64,000 bases of DNA from Sulfurimonas sp. (lineage in GTDB: Bacteria > Campylobacterota > Campylobacteria > Campylobacterales > Sulfurimonadaceae): the NCBI RefSeq assembly GCF_026196735.1, contig NZ_JAPHUF010000010.1, forward strand, positions 62,001 to 126,000, given 5' to 3'. A model generated the notes under the pieces. The model saw only the letters and a program-made list of their open reading frames with translations, ran no database searches and was not told the DNA's origin. A program made the translations under genes and the position numbers. This document shows, in pieces, positions 53,469 through 63,908 of this stretch (positions within the stretch are counted from its first letter, which is position 1; each line of letters begins with the position of its first letter).

Positions 53469-54683
53469 ATGAATGACATTAAAGTATTAATTAACAATGA
53501 TAAAATAGGTACACTTTTTTTTGATAAGAAAAAACGAGAATATGGTTTTAATTATGTAAAAAAGAGTGCTCCAATCTCTCTTACTATGCCATATAAACAA
53601 TCCACATACTCATGGCAACACTATCTACATCCAATCTTTGAAATGAATCTGCCAGAGGGCTACTTATTTGAAATCTTTAAAAAATATCTTTCTAAAGAAT
53701 ATGGTTATATAGATGATTTTTTAGTTTTTTCATATTTAGCACCAAATATAGAGAGTAGACTGACCTTTGAAAGTGATTTTGACAAAAGATTATTTAAAGG
53801 TGTAGATATTGATGAAATTTTAAATAATGATAGTGAAGATACATTTATGAAATTATTAAAAACTTTTTTAGATAAAAATGCTATATCTGGTGTTCAGCCA
53901 AAAACATTAGCTCTTATAAAAGATAAAGAGAGTTTATCACTTAAAGAGTATATTGTTAAGACATGGGGAGAAGAGTATCCATATCTTGCTGAAAATGAAT
54001 ATTTTTGTATGAAGGCAGTCAAGTATGCTGGAGTTAGTGTTCCAAATATACGACTATCTATTAACAAAAAGTTTTTATTGGTGGAGAAGTTTAATTATAA
54101 CAAAAAAAGTGCTGAGTATCTGGGTTTTGAAGAGGTTTTGGTACTTTTAGGAAAAAATAGAGATAAAAAATATAGTGGCAGTTATGAGCAGATAGCAAAA
54201 ACTGTTTATACCGTTTCTACAGACAAAGAAACCTCTATGAGTCAGCTATATAAAACTATAGTTATGAGTTATCTTCTAAAAAATGGAGATGCTCATTTAA
54301 AAAATTTTGGTGTTCTTTATGATAGTGAATTTAAGAGCATAAATTTTGCGCCAGCTTATGATATTGTAAATACAACTGCCTATATTTTCAAAGATAAACC
54401 TGCTTTAACAATGTTTGGAAAAAAGATTTGGTTTGGTAAAAAAGAGCTGATTAAATTCGGAATAAATCATTGTTATCTATCACTAAGTAACGCGACTGTT
54501 TTTTACGAAGAGTGCAATAATGCTTTAAAAAAAATTATAGAAGAGATTGAGGCGTATAAAAGTAATAATAAAACTTTTGATGATATAGCTTGTAAAATTA
54601 TAGATAGCTGGAGATTGTCGCTAAATGAAAAAAGTTATAAGGAGATACCGGATGAAATTATTCGAAATTGGACAGAAAATTAA
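53469..54683 (+). CDS. hipA: HipA-family serine/threonine kinase toxin
   Basis: A 404-residue HipA-fold kinase. The N-terminal subdomain (IGTLFFDKKKREYGFNY, SLTMPYKQS, PEGYLFEIF) is present, so it is full-length and not a split HipS/HipT form. Kinase features are SGVQPKTLAL, LLVEKFN, the catalytic NGDAHLKNFG with D274 and the metal site PAYDIV. HipA of E. coli phosphorylates glutamyl-tRNA synthetase; the target here is unknown. The toxin gene precedes hipB, the reverse of E. coli order, and overlaps it by 32 bases. Confidence 0.9.
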   Translation: MNDIKVLINNDKIGTLFFDKKKREYGFNYVKKSAPISLTMPYKQSTYSWQHYLHPIFEMNLPEGYLFEIFKKYLSKEYGYIDDFLVFSYLAPNIESRLTFESDFDKRLFKGVDIDEILNNDSEDTFMKLLKTFLDKNAISGVQPKTLALIKDKESLSLKEYIVKTWGEEYPYLAENEYFCMKAVKYAGVSVPNIRLSINKKFLLVEKFNYNKKSAEYLGFEEVLVLLGKNRDKKYSGSYEQIAKTVYTVSTDKETSMSQLYKTIVMSYLLKNGDAHLKNFGVLYDSEFKSINFAPAYDIVNTTAYIFKDKPALTMFGKKIWFGKKELIKFGINHCYLSLSNATVFYEECNNALKKIIEEIEAYKSNNKTFDDIACKIIDSWRLSLNEKSYKEIPDEIIRNWTEN

Positions 54684-54897
54684 AGAATTGAGAAAAGATA
54701 AAGGTTTCACGCAAGAGCAGTTAGCTACAATATCTGGGATTTCCAGAGTAACTCTTGGTAAGCTTGAAAGAGGTCTGGTGGCTTCAGTATCCATAAAAAC
54801 CTTAGACATTCTTTTAGATGCTTTAGATTATGAGATTGATTTTATGAAAAAAAATACGGAAAGTTTTGGTTTACCAACATTAGATGAACTTGGATAA
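54652..54897 (+). CDS. hipB: HipB-like XRE-family antitoxin
   Basis: An 81-residue helix-turn-helix repressor: IGQKIKELRKDKGFTQEQLA, then ISRVTLGKLERG, then a C-terminal tail FGLPTLDELG. I chose the ATG at 54652 because AAGGAGA lies 8 bases upstream; an ATG at 54625 has no such site. It should neutralise HipA and bind the inverted repeat before hipA. Its stop is 1 base from the convergent gspS-like gene. Confidence 0.88.
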   Translation: MKLFEIGQKIKELRKDKGFTQEQLATISGISRVTLGKLERGLVASVSIKTLDILLDALDYEIDFMKKNTESFGLPTLDELG

Positions 54898-54898
54898 C

Positions 54899-56077
54899 TT
54901 AAACTATAACATGTCCAACAAACTTGCTCATATTATCCATAATCTCTGAGCCTTTTCTAAAGCTTAGTCCGCATGCTTCATATGCAAAAAAAACGCCGGC
55001 TTGGTATTTCGCTCCATTTTCATCTTTGTTAAAATCTGCATACTCTTGATAAACTTTTTTATAGTTATCATATGGACCATCTATCTGCTCTACAGTAGTC
55101 CCGTCAGAGGTGATTATTTTTGTATTGGCGCCTTCTCTGCCAAAAACAGTTTTTTCAACCTGTTTAACACCTTTAAGCGGCTCAAAAAAGGTTTTAAGAA
55201 GGTATGGAGAGTCAGGAAACAGATCACTCAATATCTTAAGCATTCCTTTTGACTGAAAGAGCAGGGTATATGCCGGATTGAGTATGATGGCATTTTGATT
55301 TTGTATGATATTTGTAAGAGTAGTTGCAAGTTCTGGCTCATCAGATGCAATATCTTCCCAAGGGTATAGTTTAAACCAGTACTCGTACTGGTTGTCCTGG
55401 GCATCAAAGATTCCATTTTCATCAAACTTTACATCTTGCAGGTACTCAAAACCTGTGTTAAAACCTGCATCAGTGGCAATCTGTTGAAGCAGCTTTGTCG
55501 TAGCTTCTTCTTCATCATTGCCTTCTGTGGATGAAAAAAGTATCTTCCAACCATCATATCTTTCATTGAAAAGTTCTGTATCTTCAAAAAGGGTAATAAG
55601 CCTTTTAAAATTGTTTTGAATAGCTTCATAAACATTATTGAATTGTTTTTCTTCATCCATATTATTTTGTTTTAGCAGTGCCCATTGAAGCAGGGCAGTC
55701 TCAAAAAGTGCTGTAGGGGTGTCTGCATTAAACTCTATAAGTTTTATTGGCTGAGAGTCAATACCGCCTGCTAAATCAAATCTACCATATATATGCCAGT
55801 GAACATCATTTTCCCAAGATTTTTTGATTATATCAATAAGATTAAAAGGGATTCCAAGTTCAAAAAAAAGGTCATTTTGAATGACATATTCTGCAGCTTC
55901 TACATACATGTCATATATCTCATTTGCAGCTTTATAATATGCTTCTGCTTCATTTTGAGATATTTGAACCAATTCATCACTTACATATTTACTTCCATCA
56001 ACATCTGTATGCCAAGTAAACCCTAGCTCATCTAGTGTTTTATCCTCTAGAGGATTTACTTTTTGTAATTTAATCAA
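54899..56077 (-). CDS. Glutathionylspermidine synthase-family protein (YgiC/YjfC-like)
   Basis: A 392-residue ATP-grasp protein of the glutathionylspermidine synthetase family without the amidase domain. HWHIYGRFDLAGG, KLIEFNADTPTALFE, WFKLYPWE, PAYTLLFQSKGMLKIL, KTFFEP and FGREGANTKI are family blocks for ATP and peptide binding. YgiC-type members join amino groups to unknown acceptors. It lies directly after a ygiB-like gene, the standard pairing. Start is TTG at 56077 with GGTGG upstream. Confidence 0.88.
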   Translation of the reverse strand: MIKLQKVNPLEDKTLDELGFTWHTDVDGSKYVSDELVQISQNEAEAYYKAANEIYDMYVEAAEYVIQNDLFFELGIPFNLIDIIKKSWENDVHWHIYGRFDLAGGIDSQPIKLIEFNADTPTALFETALLQWALLKQNNMDEEKQFNNVYEAIQNNFKRLITLFEDTELFNERYDGWKILFSSTEGNDEEEATTKLLQQIATDAGFNTGFEYLQDVKFDENGIFDAQDNQYEYWFKLYPWEDIASDEPELATTLTNIIQNQNAIILNPAYTLLFQSKGMLKILSDLFPDSPYLLKTFFEPLKGVKQVEKTVFGREGANTKIITSDGTTVEQIDGPYDNYKKVYQEYADFNKDENGAKYQAGVFFAYEACGLSFRKGSEIMDNMSKFVGHVIV

Positions 56078-56079
56078 TT

Positions 56080-56649
56080 TTAACCACCAAATCTTCTGCT
56101 GCCATAAGAAGAAGATCCGCTCTTGCTGCCAAAAAAGCTTTTTTTTGATGAAGTTCTGCTTCTCTCCGCTTTACCTGCAGCTGAACGGCTGTAAGCACTT
56201 TTATTTACTGAAGTAGACCTGTTGGCAAAGTTTTTATTATTCATAAGAGCATTGCCAATCATATTACCCATAAGTGAACCAGCAGCAACAGCAAGTATAG
56301 TTCCTCCTAAGCCCATACCGGTACTACTATCACCACTTTGAACTGTCTCAGATGTGCCATCTTGTACTTTTTGATACTCTTGTTCAGCAAGAGCCTTCAT
56401 CTCGGTTTCATTCATAAAGCGTTCAACTATATTGCCATTTTCGTCTTTTTCACGAATTATTGCTCTATTTGGGCCTTCTGTAGGCATCTCTTCAACTACA
56501 ACATATTTTCCGTTTGTCTGTTGTTCAATTACAAGGTATCTATTTTTCATCTGTTCTTGCGGTGCTTCACAGCCGCTAAGAACACTCATCATTATTACAC
56601 CCGCACTTCCAAGTGCAACGCCACCGGCTAAGCTAGAAATATGCTTCAC
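56080..56649 (-). CDS. YgiB-like lipoprotein (UPF0441/DUF1190)
   Basis: A 189-residue protein with an N-terminal signal and lipobox VLSGC, so a lipoprotein. PNRAIIREKDENGNIVERF is a conserved-looking segment. A glycine-rich hydrophobic stretch lies near residues 112-135. The tail is Ser/Arg/Gly-rich and probably disordered. YgiB homologues are co-encoded with the YgiC-type ATP-grasp protein, as here. The start is GTG, sharing a base with the stop of the upstream membrane protein gene. Function not established. Confidence 0.82.
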   Translation of the reverse strand: MKHISSLAGGVALGSAGVIMMSVLSGCEAPQEQMKNRYLVIEQQTNGKYVVVEEMPTEGPNRAIIREKDENGNIVERFMNETEMKALAEQEYQKVQDGTSETVQSGDSSTGMGLGGTILAVAAGSLMGNMIGNALMNNKNFANRSTSVNKSAYSRSAAGKAERSRTSSKKSFFGSKSGSSSYGSRRFGG

Positions 56650-57089
56650 TATTTCAAATCCTTTTTATTTAATAGTATAGTTTTCTTTAATTCATAATCG
56701 TAAAATGTTATCTGTTTTCTTCCATCATAATAAATATCACCATGATATATATACCTGCTGTCTTTGAGTGTTGTGTTTTTTGTCATAAACAGCATTTCAC
56801 CAACAGTATATCCAACGCTTGGAATAAGGGTTGACATTGCAAGTATAGATAAAAAACCTATTATAGCAATACTGATTTTGTCATTATTAAGATAAATAAT
56901 AATAAAGCCCAATATAACTGAAAATAAAAAGAAGATATACAGGTTTTGATTGTCTGCAAATAAAATATTGTAGTATAGGTCTATATTATAAAAATCTATG
57001 TAGTTCTGCTGAATCCCCAAAAATATAAAAAAATCAAAAATAAATGTAAAAAACATACCGGTCAAAAGTGCTTGTAAAATTTTAGTCAT
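56649..57089 (-). CDS. Small membrane protein of unknown function
   Basis: A 146-residue protein with three or four hydrophobic segments (residues about 5-25, 48-68 and 73-93) and a polar C-terminal tail (YIYHGDIYYDGRKQITFYDYELKK) with repeated Tyr and strand-like pattern. I do not recognise a family. Overlaps at both ends (Sua5-like gene by 4 bases, ygiB-like by 1) place it in the carB-to-gspS operon. Confidence 0.65.
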   Translation of the reverse strand: MTKILQALLTGMFFTFIFDFFIFLGIQQNYIDFYNIDLYYNILFADNQNLYIFFLFSVILGFIIIYLNNDKISIAIIGFLSILAMSTLIPSVGYTVGEMLFMTKNTTLKDSRYIYHGDIYYDGRKQITFYDYELKKTILLNKKDLK

Positions 57090-57520
57090 CTTAGCTTTAT
57101 CCTCTTGTTTCGATTAATTTTTATAAGTGCCGAGGAACTCTTTTCAACAAGTCCATTAACATCTTCTATTATTATATCAGCTTTTGATTCACAAAACTCC
57201 CTGTTAAAACTTTCATTGCTTTTGTTGGCAGAAGTTGAGTAGTGCCAAGAGGAGTCTCTTAGTATTTGAGAATTCAATGTAGTCGCAGCAACTCTAAATG
57301 CTCTATTTTTTACTATAAATGTTGTTTTTTTAGCTCTACGAACTAATTTTTTATTACTATTTGAAACTCTATTGCCGGATTCTAAAAAACTTTTGAAGTT
57401 ACTGTAGACTTTTATAAATGGTTTTGTAGCAGAGCGGGACTTAATCTCATAAAGGTTTTTGCTGTTTTGAGATAAAAAACCGACAGTAGTGTCGGTTTGA
57501 GTTAGGATTATTTGTGACAT
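57086..57520 (-). CDS. Short Sua5/YciO/YrdC-family protein
   Basis: A 144-residue protein starting ILTQTDTTVGFLSQN, the TxTVYGL-like opening of YrdC proteins, then IKSRSATKPFIKV (the KxR...P motif) and a later SANKS block. Full TsaC proteins have about 190 residues, so this is a compact version. TsaC/Sua5 makes threonylcarbamoyl-AMP for tRNA t6A. Whether this short form is the cell's functional enzyme or a relative is uncertain. It starts 2 bases after the carB stop. Confidence 0.7.
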   Translation of the reverse strand: MSQIILTQTDTTVGFLSQNSKNLYEIKSRSATKPFIKVYSNFKSFLESGNRVSNSNKKLVRRAKKTTFIVKNRAFRVAATTLNSQILRDSSWHYSTSANKSNESFNREFCESKADIIIEDVNGLVEKSSSALIKINRNKRIKLR

Positions 57521-57521
57521 C

Positions 57522-60500
57522 TCAAGCTAGAAAGTCTTGTAGTGCTTTGACATCTGACCATGAGTCATCTTTCATCTCGTCAAGTGCAAGTATTAGTGCT
57601 CTCGCAGCACTAAGAGTAGTAAAATATGGAATACTTCTTTTTAGTACCTCTTGGCGAATTACTACAGCGTCTTTTTTAGAGGTGTTGTTGTCTGAAGTGT
57701 TGATTGCCATTGAGATTTCGTCATTTTTCATACTATCTTCAATATTTGGACGACCCTCAGAGATTTTAAGAACTACTTCACAAGGAATGCCCGCTTCTTC
57801 TATTATAGCTTGAGTACCTTTTGTTGCTACAAGTTTAAACCCATGTCTATGCAGTCCGCTTGCTATTTCAGGAGCGTGTCGTTTGTCTGTATCTACAAAA
57901 GATAAAAAGCATGTTCCATCTGTTGGGATTTTATTTCCGGCAGAGAGTTGAGCTTTTGCAAAACTAATACCAAAGTTTGAACTGATTCCCATAACTTCAC
58001 CGGTTGATTTCATCTCAGGAGAAAGAACCAAGTCTGCACCATAAAGCTTATGGAAAGGAAATACTGCCTCTTTTACGGAGACATGACCTTTAAGTTTTGG
58101 CTTTAATAGACCGTTTACTTCTTGAACTATGCTATATTTGTCATAATATTCAAGGGCATCTCTAAGAGTTTCCCCAACCATAACACGAGTAGCAACTTTG
58201 GCTAGTGGCATGCCGGTAGCTTTAGATACAAAAGGAACTGTTCTTGAAGCTCTTGGATTAACTTCGATTAGATATATTTCATCCTGAAAGATTGCATATT
58301 GAACATTCATAAGTCCTACGACTCCAAGCCCAAGAGCGATTGTTTTAGTTTGTTGCTCTACTTTTTCAATCATCTCTGCAGAAAGATTTACAGGAGGAAG
58401 TGAACATGCACTGTCACCAGAGTGAATTCCGGCTTCTTCGATGTGCTGCATAACAGAGCCGATATAAACATCAGTTCCATCACAGATAGCATCAACATCA
58501 AGTTCAATTGCCTGGTCAAGAAATTTGTCAATTAAAACCGGAGCTTCATTTGAAACGCTTATTGCTAATGTCATATACTCTGCAAGTTCTTCTTGGGAAT
58601 AAACGATTTTCATACCGCGTCCACCAAGAACAAAAGATGGGCGAACAAGAACAGGAAAACCTAACTTCTCAGCAATTGCAGGAGCTTCTTCTTTTGTTCT
58701 TGCTAATCCATTTGCGGGTTGCTTAAGTCCATGTTTGTTTACAAAATCAGAGAACTGCTCTCTATCTTCTGCAAGATCGATTACAGCAGATGGAGTACCT
58801 GCAATCTTAGCGCCTATTTTAGTAAGTCCATCTGCAAGTTTTAGCGGAGTTTGTCCACCAAAGTGAACAATAATTCCATCTGGCTGCTCATTTTCTATAA
58901 CTTCTCGTACATGTTCAAAGTCAATTGGCTCAAAATAGAGTACATCTGAGGTGTCGTAGTCAGTAGAAACCGTTTCAGGATTACAGTTATACATGATACA
59001 CTCAATATCCATTTCTTTTAGAGCAAATGCCGCATGAACACAGCAGTAGTCAAATTCGATACCTTGACCGATTCTGTTTGGTCCACCGCCAAGTATAAGA
59101 ACTTTTTTATTGTCACTTACACGACTAGTTACATTAGGAAGCTTAGTGATGTTTGTAGTTGAGTAAAGATATGGTGTTAATGCTTCAAATTCAGCTGCAC
59201 ATGTATCGACTTCATTAAATTCTAAAGATACACCCAAAGCTTTTCTTTTTTCGTAAACTTCATTTTCGCTAACATTTTGATTTGAGTTTTTAGCTATTAA
59301 TTGAGAAATTCTTTTATCCGAAAAACCATCAACCTTGATGCTTCTCATAAACTCTGCATCAAACAGGATTTTATCTGTAATAGTAGTCTCAGATTCTAAC
59401 ATCTCTTGCATTTGGCACAAAAACCATGGATCGATTTGACATGTGTCAAACATCTCCTCAACGCTCATTCCACGACGGAAACCTTCAGCTACATAAAGAA
59501 TGCGCTCTGCATTTGGACGACGGATTTCATGTTTAACAAACGCATCATCAGCATCTATAGGTTCAAAACCACATAGACCGGTCTCAAGTGAGCAAAGAGC
59601 TTTTTGCAAAGACTCTTTAAATGTTCTACCAATTGCCATAACTTCACCAACACTTTTCATGCTTGTGCTAAGTGTATTTACAGCCTCTGGGAATTTTTCA
59701 AAAGTAAAACGAGGAATCTTTGTAACAACATAATCAATTACAGGTTCAAATGAAGCAGGAGTACCTGTAATATCATTCGTAATTTCATCAAGAGTAAAAC
59801 CAACAGCCAAAAGTGTTGCTACTTTTGCAATAGGATAGCCGGTAGCTTTAGAAGCTAATGCAGATGAGCGACTTACACGAGGATTCATCTCAATAACAAT
59901 CATTCTGCCTGTTTTTGGGTCAATTGAGAATTGAACATTGGACCCACCGGTATCAACACCGATCTCTCTTAAAATGTCAAAAGAAGCATTACGCATTCTT
60001 TGGTACTCTTTGTCAGTTAAAGTAAGAGCGGGTGCAACTGTAATAGAATCTCCGGTATGAACACCCATTGGGTCAAAATTTTCAATTGCACATACGATAA
60101 TACAGTTATCCGCTTTGTCGCGAATAACTTCCATTTCATACTCTTTCCAACCTAGCATAGATTCCATAATTTCAATTTCACCAACTGGAGAAGCCGAGAG
60201 ACCTTCTTGTGCCAATTTTTTAAACTCTTCCATGTTGTATGCTACACCTGAACCACCACCTGCAAGTGTAAAAGAAGCTCTGCTAATGACCGGGAAACCA
60301 ATCTCTTTTGCTACAGCTATTGCTTCATCAACACTGTATGCATTATTGCTTTTTGGTAAATCCATACCAATTTTTATCATAGCCTCATTAAAAGCTGAAC
60401 GGTCTTCACCTTTGTGGATAGCTTCGGGAGATGCACCTAAAAACTCTACTCCCTCCAACATTCCTTTTTCATACATGCTTGTTGCTACATTTAGCGCAGT

Positions 60501-60779
60501 CTGTCCGCCCATCGTTGGAAGTACGGCATCAACTTTTTCATCTTTGATAATCTTAGCGATTATATCTTCTTTGATAGGTTCAATGTAGGTTCTATCAGCA
60601 AACTCAGGGTCTGTCATAATAGTTGCTGGATTAGAGTTGATAAGAACTACGCGATAACCTAGCTCTTTTAAAGTTTTAACTGCTTGAGTTCCGGAGTAGT
60701 CAAATTCACAAGCTTGACCAATAATTATTGGACCGGAGCCTATAAGTAAAATAGTATGAATGTCGGTGCGTTTTGGCAT
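57522..60779 (-). CDS. carB: Carbamoyl-phosphate synthase large subunit
   Basis: Makes carbamoyl phosphate for arginine and pyrimidines together with CarA. The 1085-residue protein has the expected duplicated ATP-grasp domains: [20 protein letters not shown] and [20 protein letters not shown] open the two halves; [17 protein letters not shown] and [17 protein letters not shown] are the metal and nucleotide sites. The C-terminal allosteric MGS domain begins near residue 935. It has an AAAGG ribosome-binding site. carA is not in the window. Confidence 0.97.
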   Translation of the reverse strand: MPKRTDIHTILLIGSGPIIIGQACEFDYSGTQAVKTLKELGYRVVLINSNPATIMTDPEFADRTYIEPIKEDIIAKIIKDEKVDAVLPTMGGQTALNVATSMYEKGMLEGVEFLGASPEAIHKGEDRSAFNEAMIKIGMDLPKSNNAYSVDEAIAVAKEIGFPVISRASFTLAGGGSGVAYNMEEFKKLAQEGLSASPVGEIEIMESMLGWKEYEMEVIRDKADNCIIVCAIENFDPMGVHTGDSITVAPALTLTDKEYQRMRNASFDILREIGVDTGGSNVQFSIDPKTGRMIVIEMNPRVSRSSALASKATGYPIAKVATLLAVGFTLDEITNDITGTPASFEPVIDYVVTKIPRFTFEKFPEAVNTLSTSMKSVGEVMAIGRTFKESLQKALCSLETGLCGFEPIDADDAFVKHEIRRPNAERILYVAEGFRRGMSVEEMFDTCQIDPWFLCQMQEMLESETTITDKILFDAEFMRSIKVDGFSDKRISQLIAKNSNQNVSENEVYEKRKALGVSLEFNEVDTCAAEFEALTPYLYSTTNITKLPNVTSRVSDNKKVLILGGGPNRIGQGIEFDYCCVHAAFALKEMDIECIMYNCNPETVSTDYDTSDVLYFEPIDFEHVREVIENEQPDGIIVHFGGQTPLKLADGLTKIGAKIAGTPSAVIDLAEDREQFSDFVNKHGLKQPANGLARTKEEAPAIAEKLGFPVLVRPSFVLGGRGMKIVYSQEELAEYMTLAISVSNEAPVLIDKFLDQAIELDVDAICDGTDVYIGSVMQHIEEAGIHSGDSACSLPPVNLSAEMIEKVEQQTKTIALGLGVVGLMNVQYAIFQDEIYLIEVNPRASRTVPFVSKATGMPLAKVATRVMVGETLRDALEYYDKYSIVQEVNGLLKPKLKGHVSVKEAVFPFHKLYGADLVLSPEMKSTGEVMGISSNFGISFAKAQLSAGNKIPTDGTCFLSFVDTDKRHAPEIASGLHRHGFKLVATKGTQAIIEEAGIPCEVVLKISEGRPNIEDSMKNDEISMAINTSDNNTSKKDAVVIRQEVLKRSIPYFTTLSAARALILALDEMKDDSWSDVKALQDFLA

Positions 60780-60817
60780 TTTTTACCTTTAATATTTGTA
60801 CATAAAAAAATTTGTTT

Positions 60818-60823
60818 ATTATA
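60818..60823 (-). promoter_or_regulatory. Candidate -10 box for the carB operon
   Basis: On the minus strand a perfect TATAAT lies 39 bases before the carB ATG, with T-rich DNA upstream (CTTTTTGCC). No -35 box is evident. The 82-base gap to mreC is the only spacing break in this gene set, so separate transcription of carB is likely. Confidence 0.45.
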
Positions 60824-60861
60824 GGCAAAAAGCACTTAAGATTTGATGAGTTTTGTTAGCT

Positions 60862-61629
60862 TTACTTAACTTTTTTTATCATATGAAAATAGTTTGGGTC
60901 ATTGGCTTTGTAGTATGGCTCTATAACAGCATTTTGGTAACCTTGAGATTTTGTAACAGATATTACGGTTCCAACTTTTAGCCCCTTGAAAAAAATCTCA
61001 TCTAAACCAGAAGTTGTAACTTCATCTCCCTTTTTTATAGAAAACCATGCCGGAATAAACTTAACAACTAAGTTTTTTGCACTGTTGCCATGAGCGATTC
61101 CAGGTGCTTTTGAATCACCAATATAAACAGCGTACGAACTCTTTATATCTCTGTTTAAAAGGCCTAAAGCTCTTCCATTTTCTGAGACAACAATTCCTGC
61201 TACTAACTCTTTATATGTAAGGCCATATACCCTAGATGAATTATAATCAGGCACTTCTAGCCAGATTCTATTTAAATCTGCAAATTTTTGATAAGAAATA
61301 GTTCTTACAAGTTCTACTTTTGGATCTGTCTTAATACTCGAATGATTCTCTTGAAATAAGTCATTAATCTCAGAAGCAAGTTGTTGCATTACAAGATGGT
61401 TGTTTTCATATTTTTGAAGTTTTTCTTCTAGTTCTGCTATATGCTTTGCTTGAAAAAAGTGTTTATCGATAGTTTTTTGTATGAATTCTGTGCTATCGTG
61501 GTAGTTTATTTTAATGCTATTAAGTATAGAAATAAATGGTGATTGTATTATATTTGTATAATACAGTGCACTCACGAGGAGCGCAATAAAAATAAATAAA
61601 AAGCTAAACAGCCCCTTAGTCATTGTCAA
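60862..61629 (-). CDS. mreC: Rod-shape-determining protein MreC
   Basis: A 255-residue cell-shape protein. One membrane helix (residues about 6-25) is followed by a coiled coil (about 50-95, ELEEKLQKYENNHLVMQQ) and a beta-rich periplasmic domain with VSENGRALGLLNRDIKSSYAVYIGDS and GDEVTTSGLDEIFFKGLKVGTV. MreC scaffolds the elongasome. The start overlaps the end of mreB by 14 bases. Confidence 0.93.
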   Translation of the reverse strand: MTMTKGLFSFLFIFIALLVSALYYTNIIQSPFISILNSIKINYHDSTEFIQKTIDKHFFQAKHIAELEEKLQKYENNHLVMQQLASEINDLFQENHSSIKTDPKVELVRTISYQKFADLNRIWLEVPDYNSSRVYGLTYKELVAGIVVSENGRALGLLNRDIKSSYAVYIGDSKAPGIAHGNSAKNLVVKFIPAWFSIKKGDEVTTSGLDEIFFKGLKVGTVISVTKSQGYQNAVIEPYYKANDPNYFHMIKKVK

Positions 61630-62653
61630 AAAGTTCTTGTAGTAGGTCTATCTCTTCTAGTGCACGGCCAGTTCCGCGAGCAACAGCAAGCAGAGGCTCA
61701 TCAGCAACATATACAGGAATTTTTACAATATCAGATAAATATTTATCAAGTTGACGGATTAGAGCTCCACCACCAGTTAATATAATACCATGGTTTACTA
61801 TGTCTCCTGCTAAATCCGGAGGCATCTGCTCTAGTACATCACGAAGAGCCTCTCCAATTTCTTTAAGAGGGTCTCTCATCGCTTCTCTAGCATCTTCACT
61901 TGTCAATTCAACAGAACTCAAAAGTCCTTCTACTTGGTCTCTACCGTTTATTACCATTACTAGTTCTTCATCGAGTGTAACAGCAGTACCTATAGTTATT
62001 TTAATCTCTTCAGCAACTCTCTCACCGATAAGTAAGTTGTATTTTTTTCTAACATAGTTGATTATGCCTTGGTCTATCTTATCTCCGGCAGTACGGATTG
62101 ATTTTGAAAGTACAAGACCACCTAGTGAAACAACACCAATTTCAGTTGTACCACCACCAATATCAACTACTAAATTTCCTTGTGGTTCTCTTATTTCTAC
62201 ACCTGCACCAATTGCCGCTGCCATAGGTTCTTCAATAAGAAAAACCTCTCTTGCACCTGCACTCAAAGCTGATTCACGAACGGCTTTGCGTTCAACTTGA
62301 GTAAGACCATAAGGAACACAGATAATAATTCTTGGACTGATAAGGCTGCTTCTGCCGTGCGCTTTTTCTATGAACTTTCTAATCATTTTCTCAGTCATGT
62401 CAAAGTCAGCGATAACTCCATCACGCATAGGTCTAATTGCTTTGATATTTCCCGGAGTTTTACCAACCATATCTTTTGCTTCTTGCCCAACCGCTAAAAC
62501 TCTTTGTTGTCCATATTTTTCTGTTTTAACTGCAACCACAGAAGGCTCATTAATGATGATACCTCTACCTTTTGCGATAACAATCGTATTCGCTGTTCCT
62601 AAATCTATTGATAAATCGTTTGAAAAAAGACCAACTAGTTTATTAAATATCAT
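61616..62653 (-). CDS. mreB: Rod-shape-determining protein MreB (bacterial actin)
   Basis: A 345-residue actin-like ATPase: the phosphate-1 loop SIDLGTANTIVIAKG, IRPMRDGVIADFDMTE, EEPMAAAIGAG, the phosphate-2 loop VVDIGGGTTEIGV, and adenosine motif ILTGGGALIRQLD. Filaments of MreB guide lateral wall synthesis. Between clpX and mreC as is common in Campylobacterota. Confidence 0.97.
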   Translation of the reverse strand: MIFNKLVGLFSNDLSIDLGTANTIVIAKGRGIIINEPSVVAVKTEKYGQQRVLAVGQEAKDMVGKTPGNIKAIRPMRDGVIADFDMTEKMIRKFIEKAHGRSSLISPRIIICVPYGLTQVERKAVRESALSAGAREVFLIEEPMAAAIGAGVEIREPQGNLVVDIGGGTTEIGVVSLGGLVLSKSIRTAGDKIDQGIINYVRKKYNLLIGERVAEEIKITIGTAVTLDEELVMVINGRDQVEGLLSSVELTSEDAREAMRDPLKEIGEALRDVLEQMPPDLAGDIVNHGIILTGGGALIRQLDKYLSDIVKIPVYVADEPLLAVARGTGRALEEIDLLQELFDND

Positions 62654-62663
62654 TTATACTGCC

Positions 62664-63908
62664 TTATGCTATTTGTTTTGTTTGTTTTTTGATGTAAACA
62701 GGAGCTTCACCATCGTCAATTACGGCTTTTGTTATTAAAACTTCGTATCCGCTATATTCTGGGAGCTCATACATGATATCTATCATATTTTCTTCTAAAA
62801 TTGCACGAAGACCGCGAGCACCAGTTTTTCTTTTTATAGATTTCTTTGCAATAGCTCTTAGTGCATCATCTTCAAAGTTAAGTTCTACATTGTCAATTGA
62901 AAAAAGTTTTTTATATTGTTTGATAACAGAGTTTTTAGGCTCAGTTAAAATACGAACCATGTCATCTTCTGTTATTTCATTTAAAGATGCGATAATAGGG
63001 AGACGACCAACAAGCTCAGGAATGAGACCATAACTAACCAAGTCATCAGGCTCAACCATAGCGTAAGTAGTTTTTTGCTCATCTTTACTTTTTTTCTCTT
63101 GACCAAAGCCTAAAACATTCTCACCCTGTTTTTTCTTCATAATCTCATCAAGACCATCAAACGCACCACCGCAAATAAATAGTATTCCAGTAGTATCAAT
63201 CTGAGTAAATTCTTGATTTGGATGCTTTCTTCCGCCCTTTGGAGGGATGTTAACCATCGCACCTTCGATAATTTTTAAAAGTGCCTGTTGAACACCTTCT
63301 CCGGAAACATCACGAGTTATAGAGCGGTTTTCACTCATACGAGATATTTTATCTACTTCATCGATAAAAACGATTCCTTGTTGAGCTTTTTCAACATCAC
63401 CATCTGCAGCTTGAATAAGTTTAGTCAGAATGTTTTCAACATCTTCACCAACATATCCGGCTTCTGTCAGGCTTGTTGCATCAGCAATTGCAATAGGAAC
63501 ATTTAAAACTCTTGCAATAGTTTGCGCCATAAGAGTCTTTCCGCTTCCAGTAGGTCCAATCAGAAGTACATTAGATTTTGTGATTTCTGTATCGTCATCA
63601 GTTACTGCATCAGTTTTAAAGATTCTTTTGTAATGGTTATAAACTGCTACACTTACGAGTTTTCTAGCTCGCTCTTGACCAATAACATAGTCACCTAGAA
63701 AGTTATTTAACTCTTTGGGAGTCATCAACTTTATAACTGCATCAACTAAGTCATTATCTTCAGCAGATGCCGATTCAGAGTCATCACCGAACATAATCTT
63801 ATATGCGGAAATTACACAGTTTTTACATATGTAGACTCCATTTCCGGCTATCAGCGGGTTTTCATCGCTCTCAGGAGCATCACAAAAACTACAAGTTCTA
63901 TGAATCAT
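62664..63908 (-). CDS. clpX: ATP-dependent Clp protease ATP-binding subunit ClpX
   Basis: A 414-residue AAA+ unfoldase feeding ClpP. The N-terminal zinc domain has C6, C9, C28 and C31. Walker A is [10 protein letters not shown], the pore loop GYVGEDVEN, Walker [11 protein letters not shown], and the sensor region [12 protein letters not shown]. Its ATG overlaps the lpxA stop (ATGA), so it is coupled to lipid A synthesis in transcription. Confidence 0.97.
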   Translation of the reverse strand: MIHRTCSFCDAPESDENPLIAGNGVYICKNCVISAYKIMFGDDSESASAEDNDLVDAVIKLMTPKELNNFLGDYVIGQERARKLVSVAVYNHYKRIFKTDAVTDDDTEITKSNVLLIGPTGSGKTLMAQTIARVLNVPIAIADATSLTEAGYVGEDVENILTKLIQAADGDVEKAQQGIVFIDEVDKISRMSENRSITRDVSGEGVQQALLKIIEGAMVNIPPKGGRKHPNQEFTQIDTTGILFICGGAFDGLDEIMKKKQGENVLGFGQEKKSKDEQKTTYAMVEPDDLVSYGLIPELVGRLPIIASLNEITEDDMVRILTEPKNSVIKQYKKLFSIDNVELNFEDDALRAIAKKSIKRKTGARGLRAILEENMIDIMYELPEYSGYEVLITKAVIDDGEAPVYIKKQTKQIA

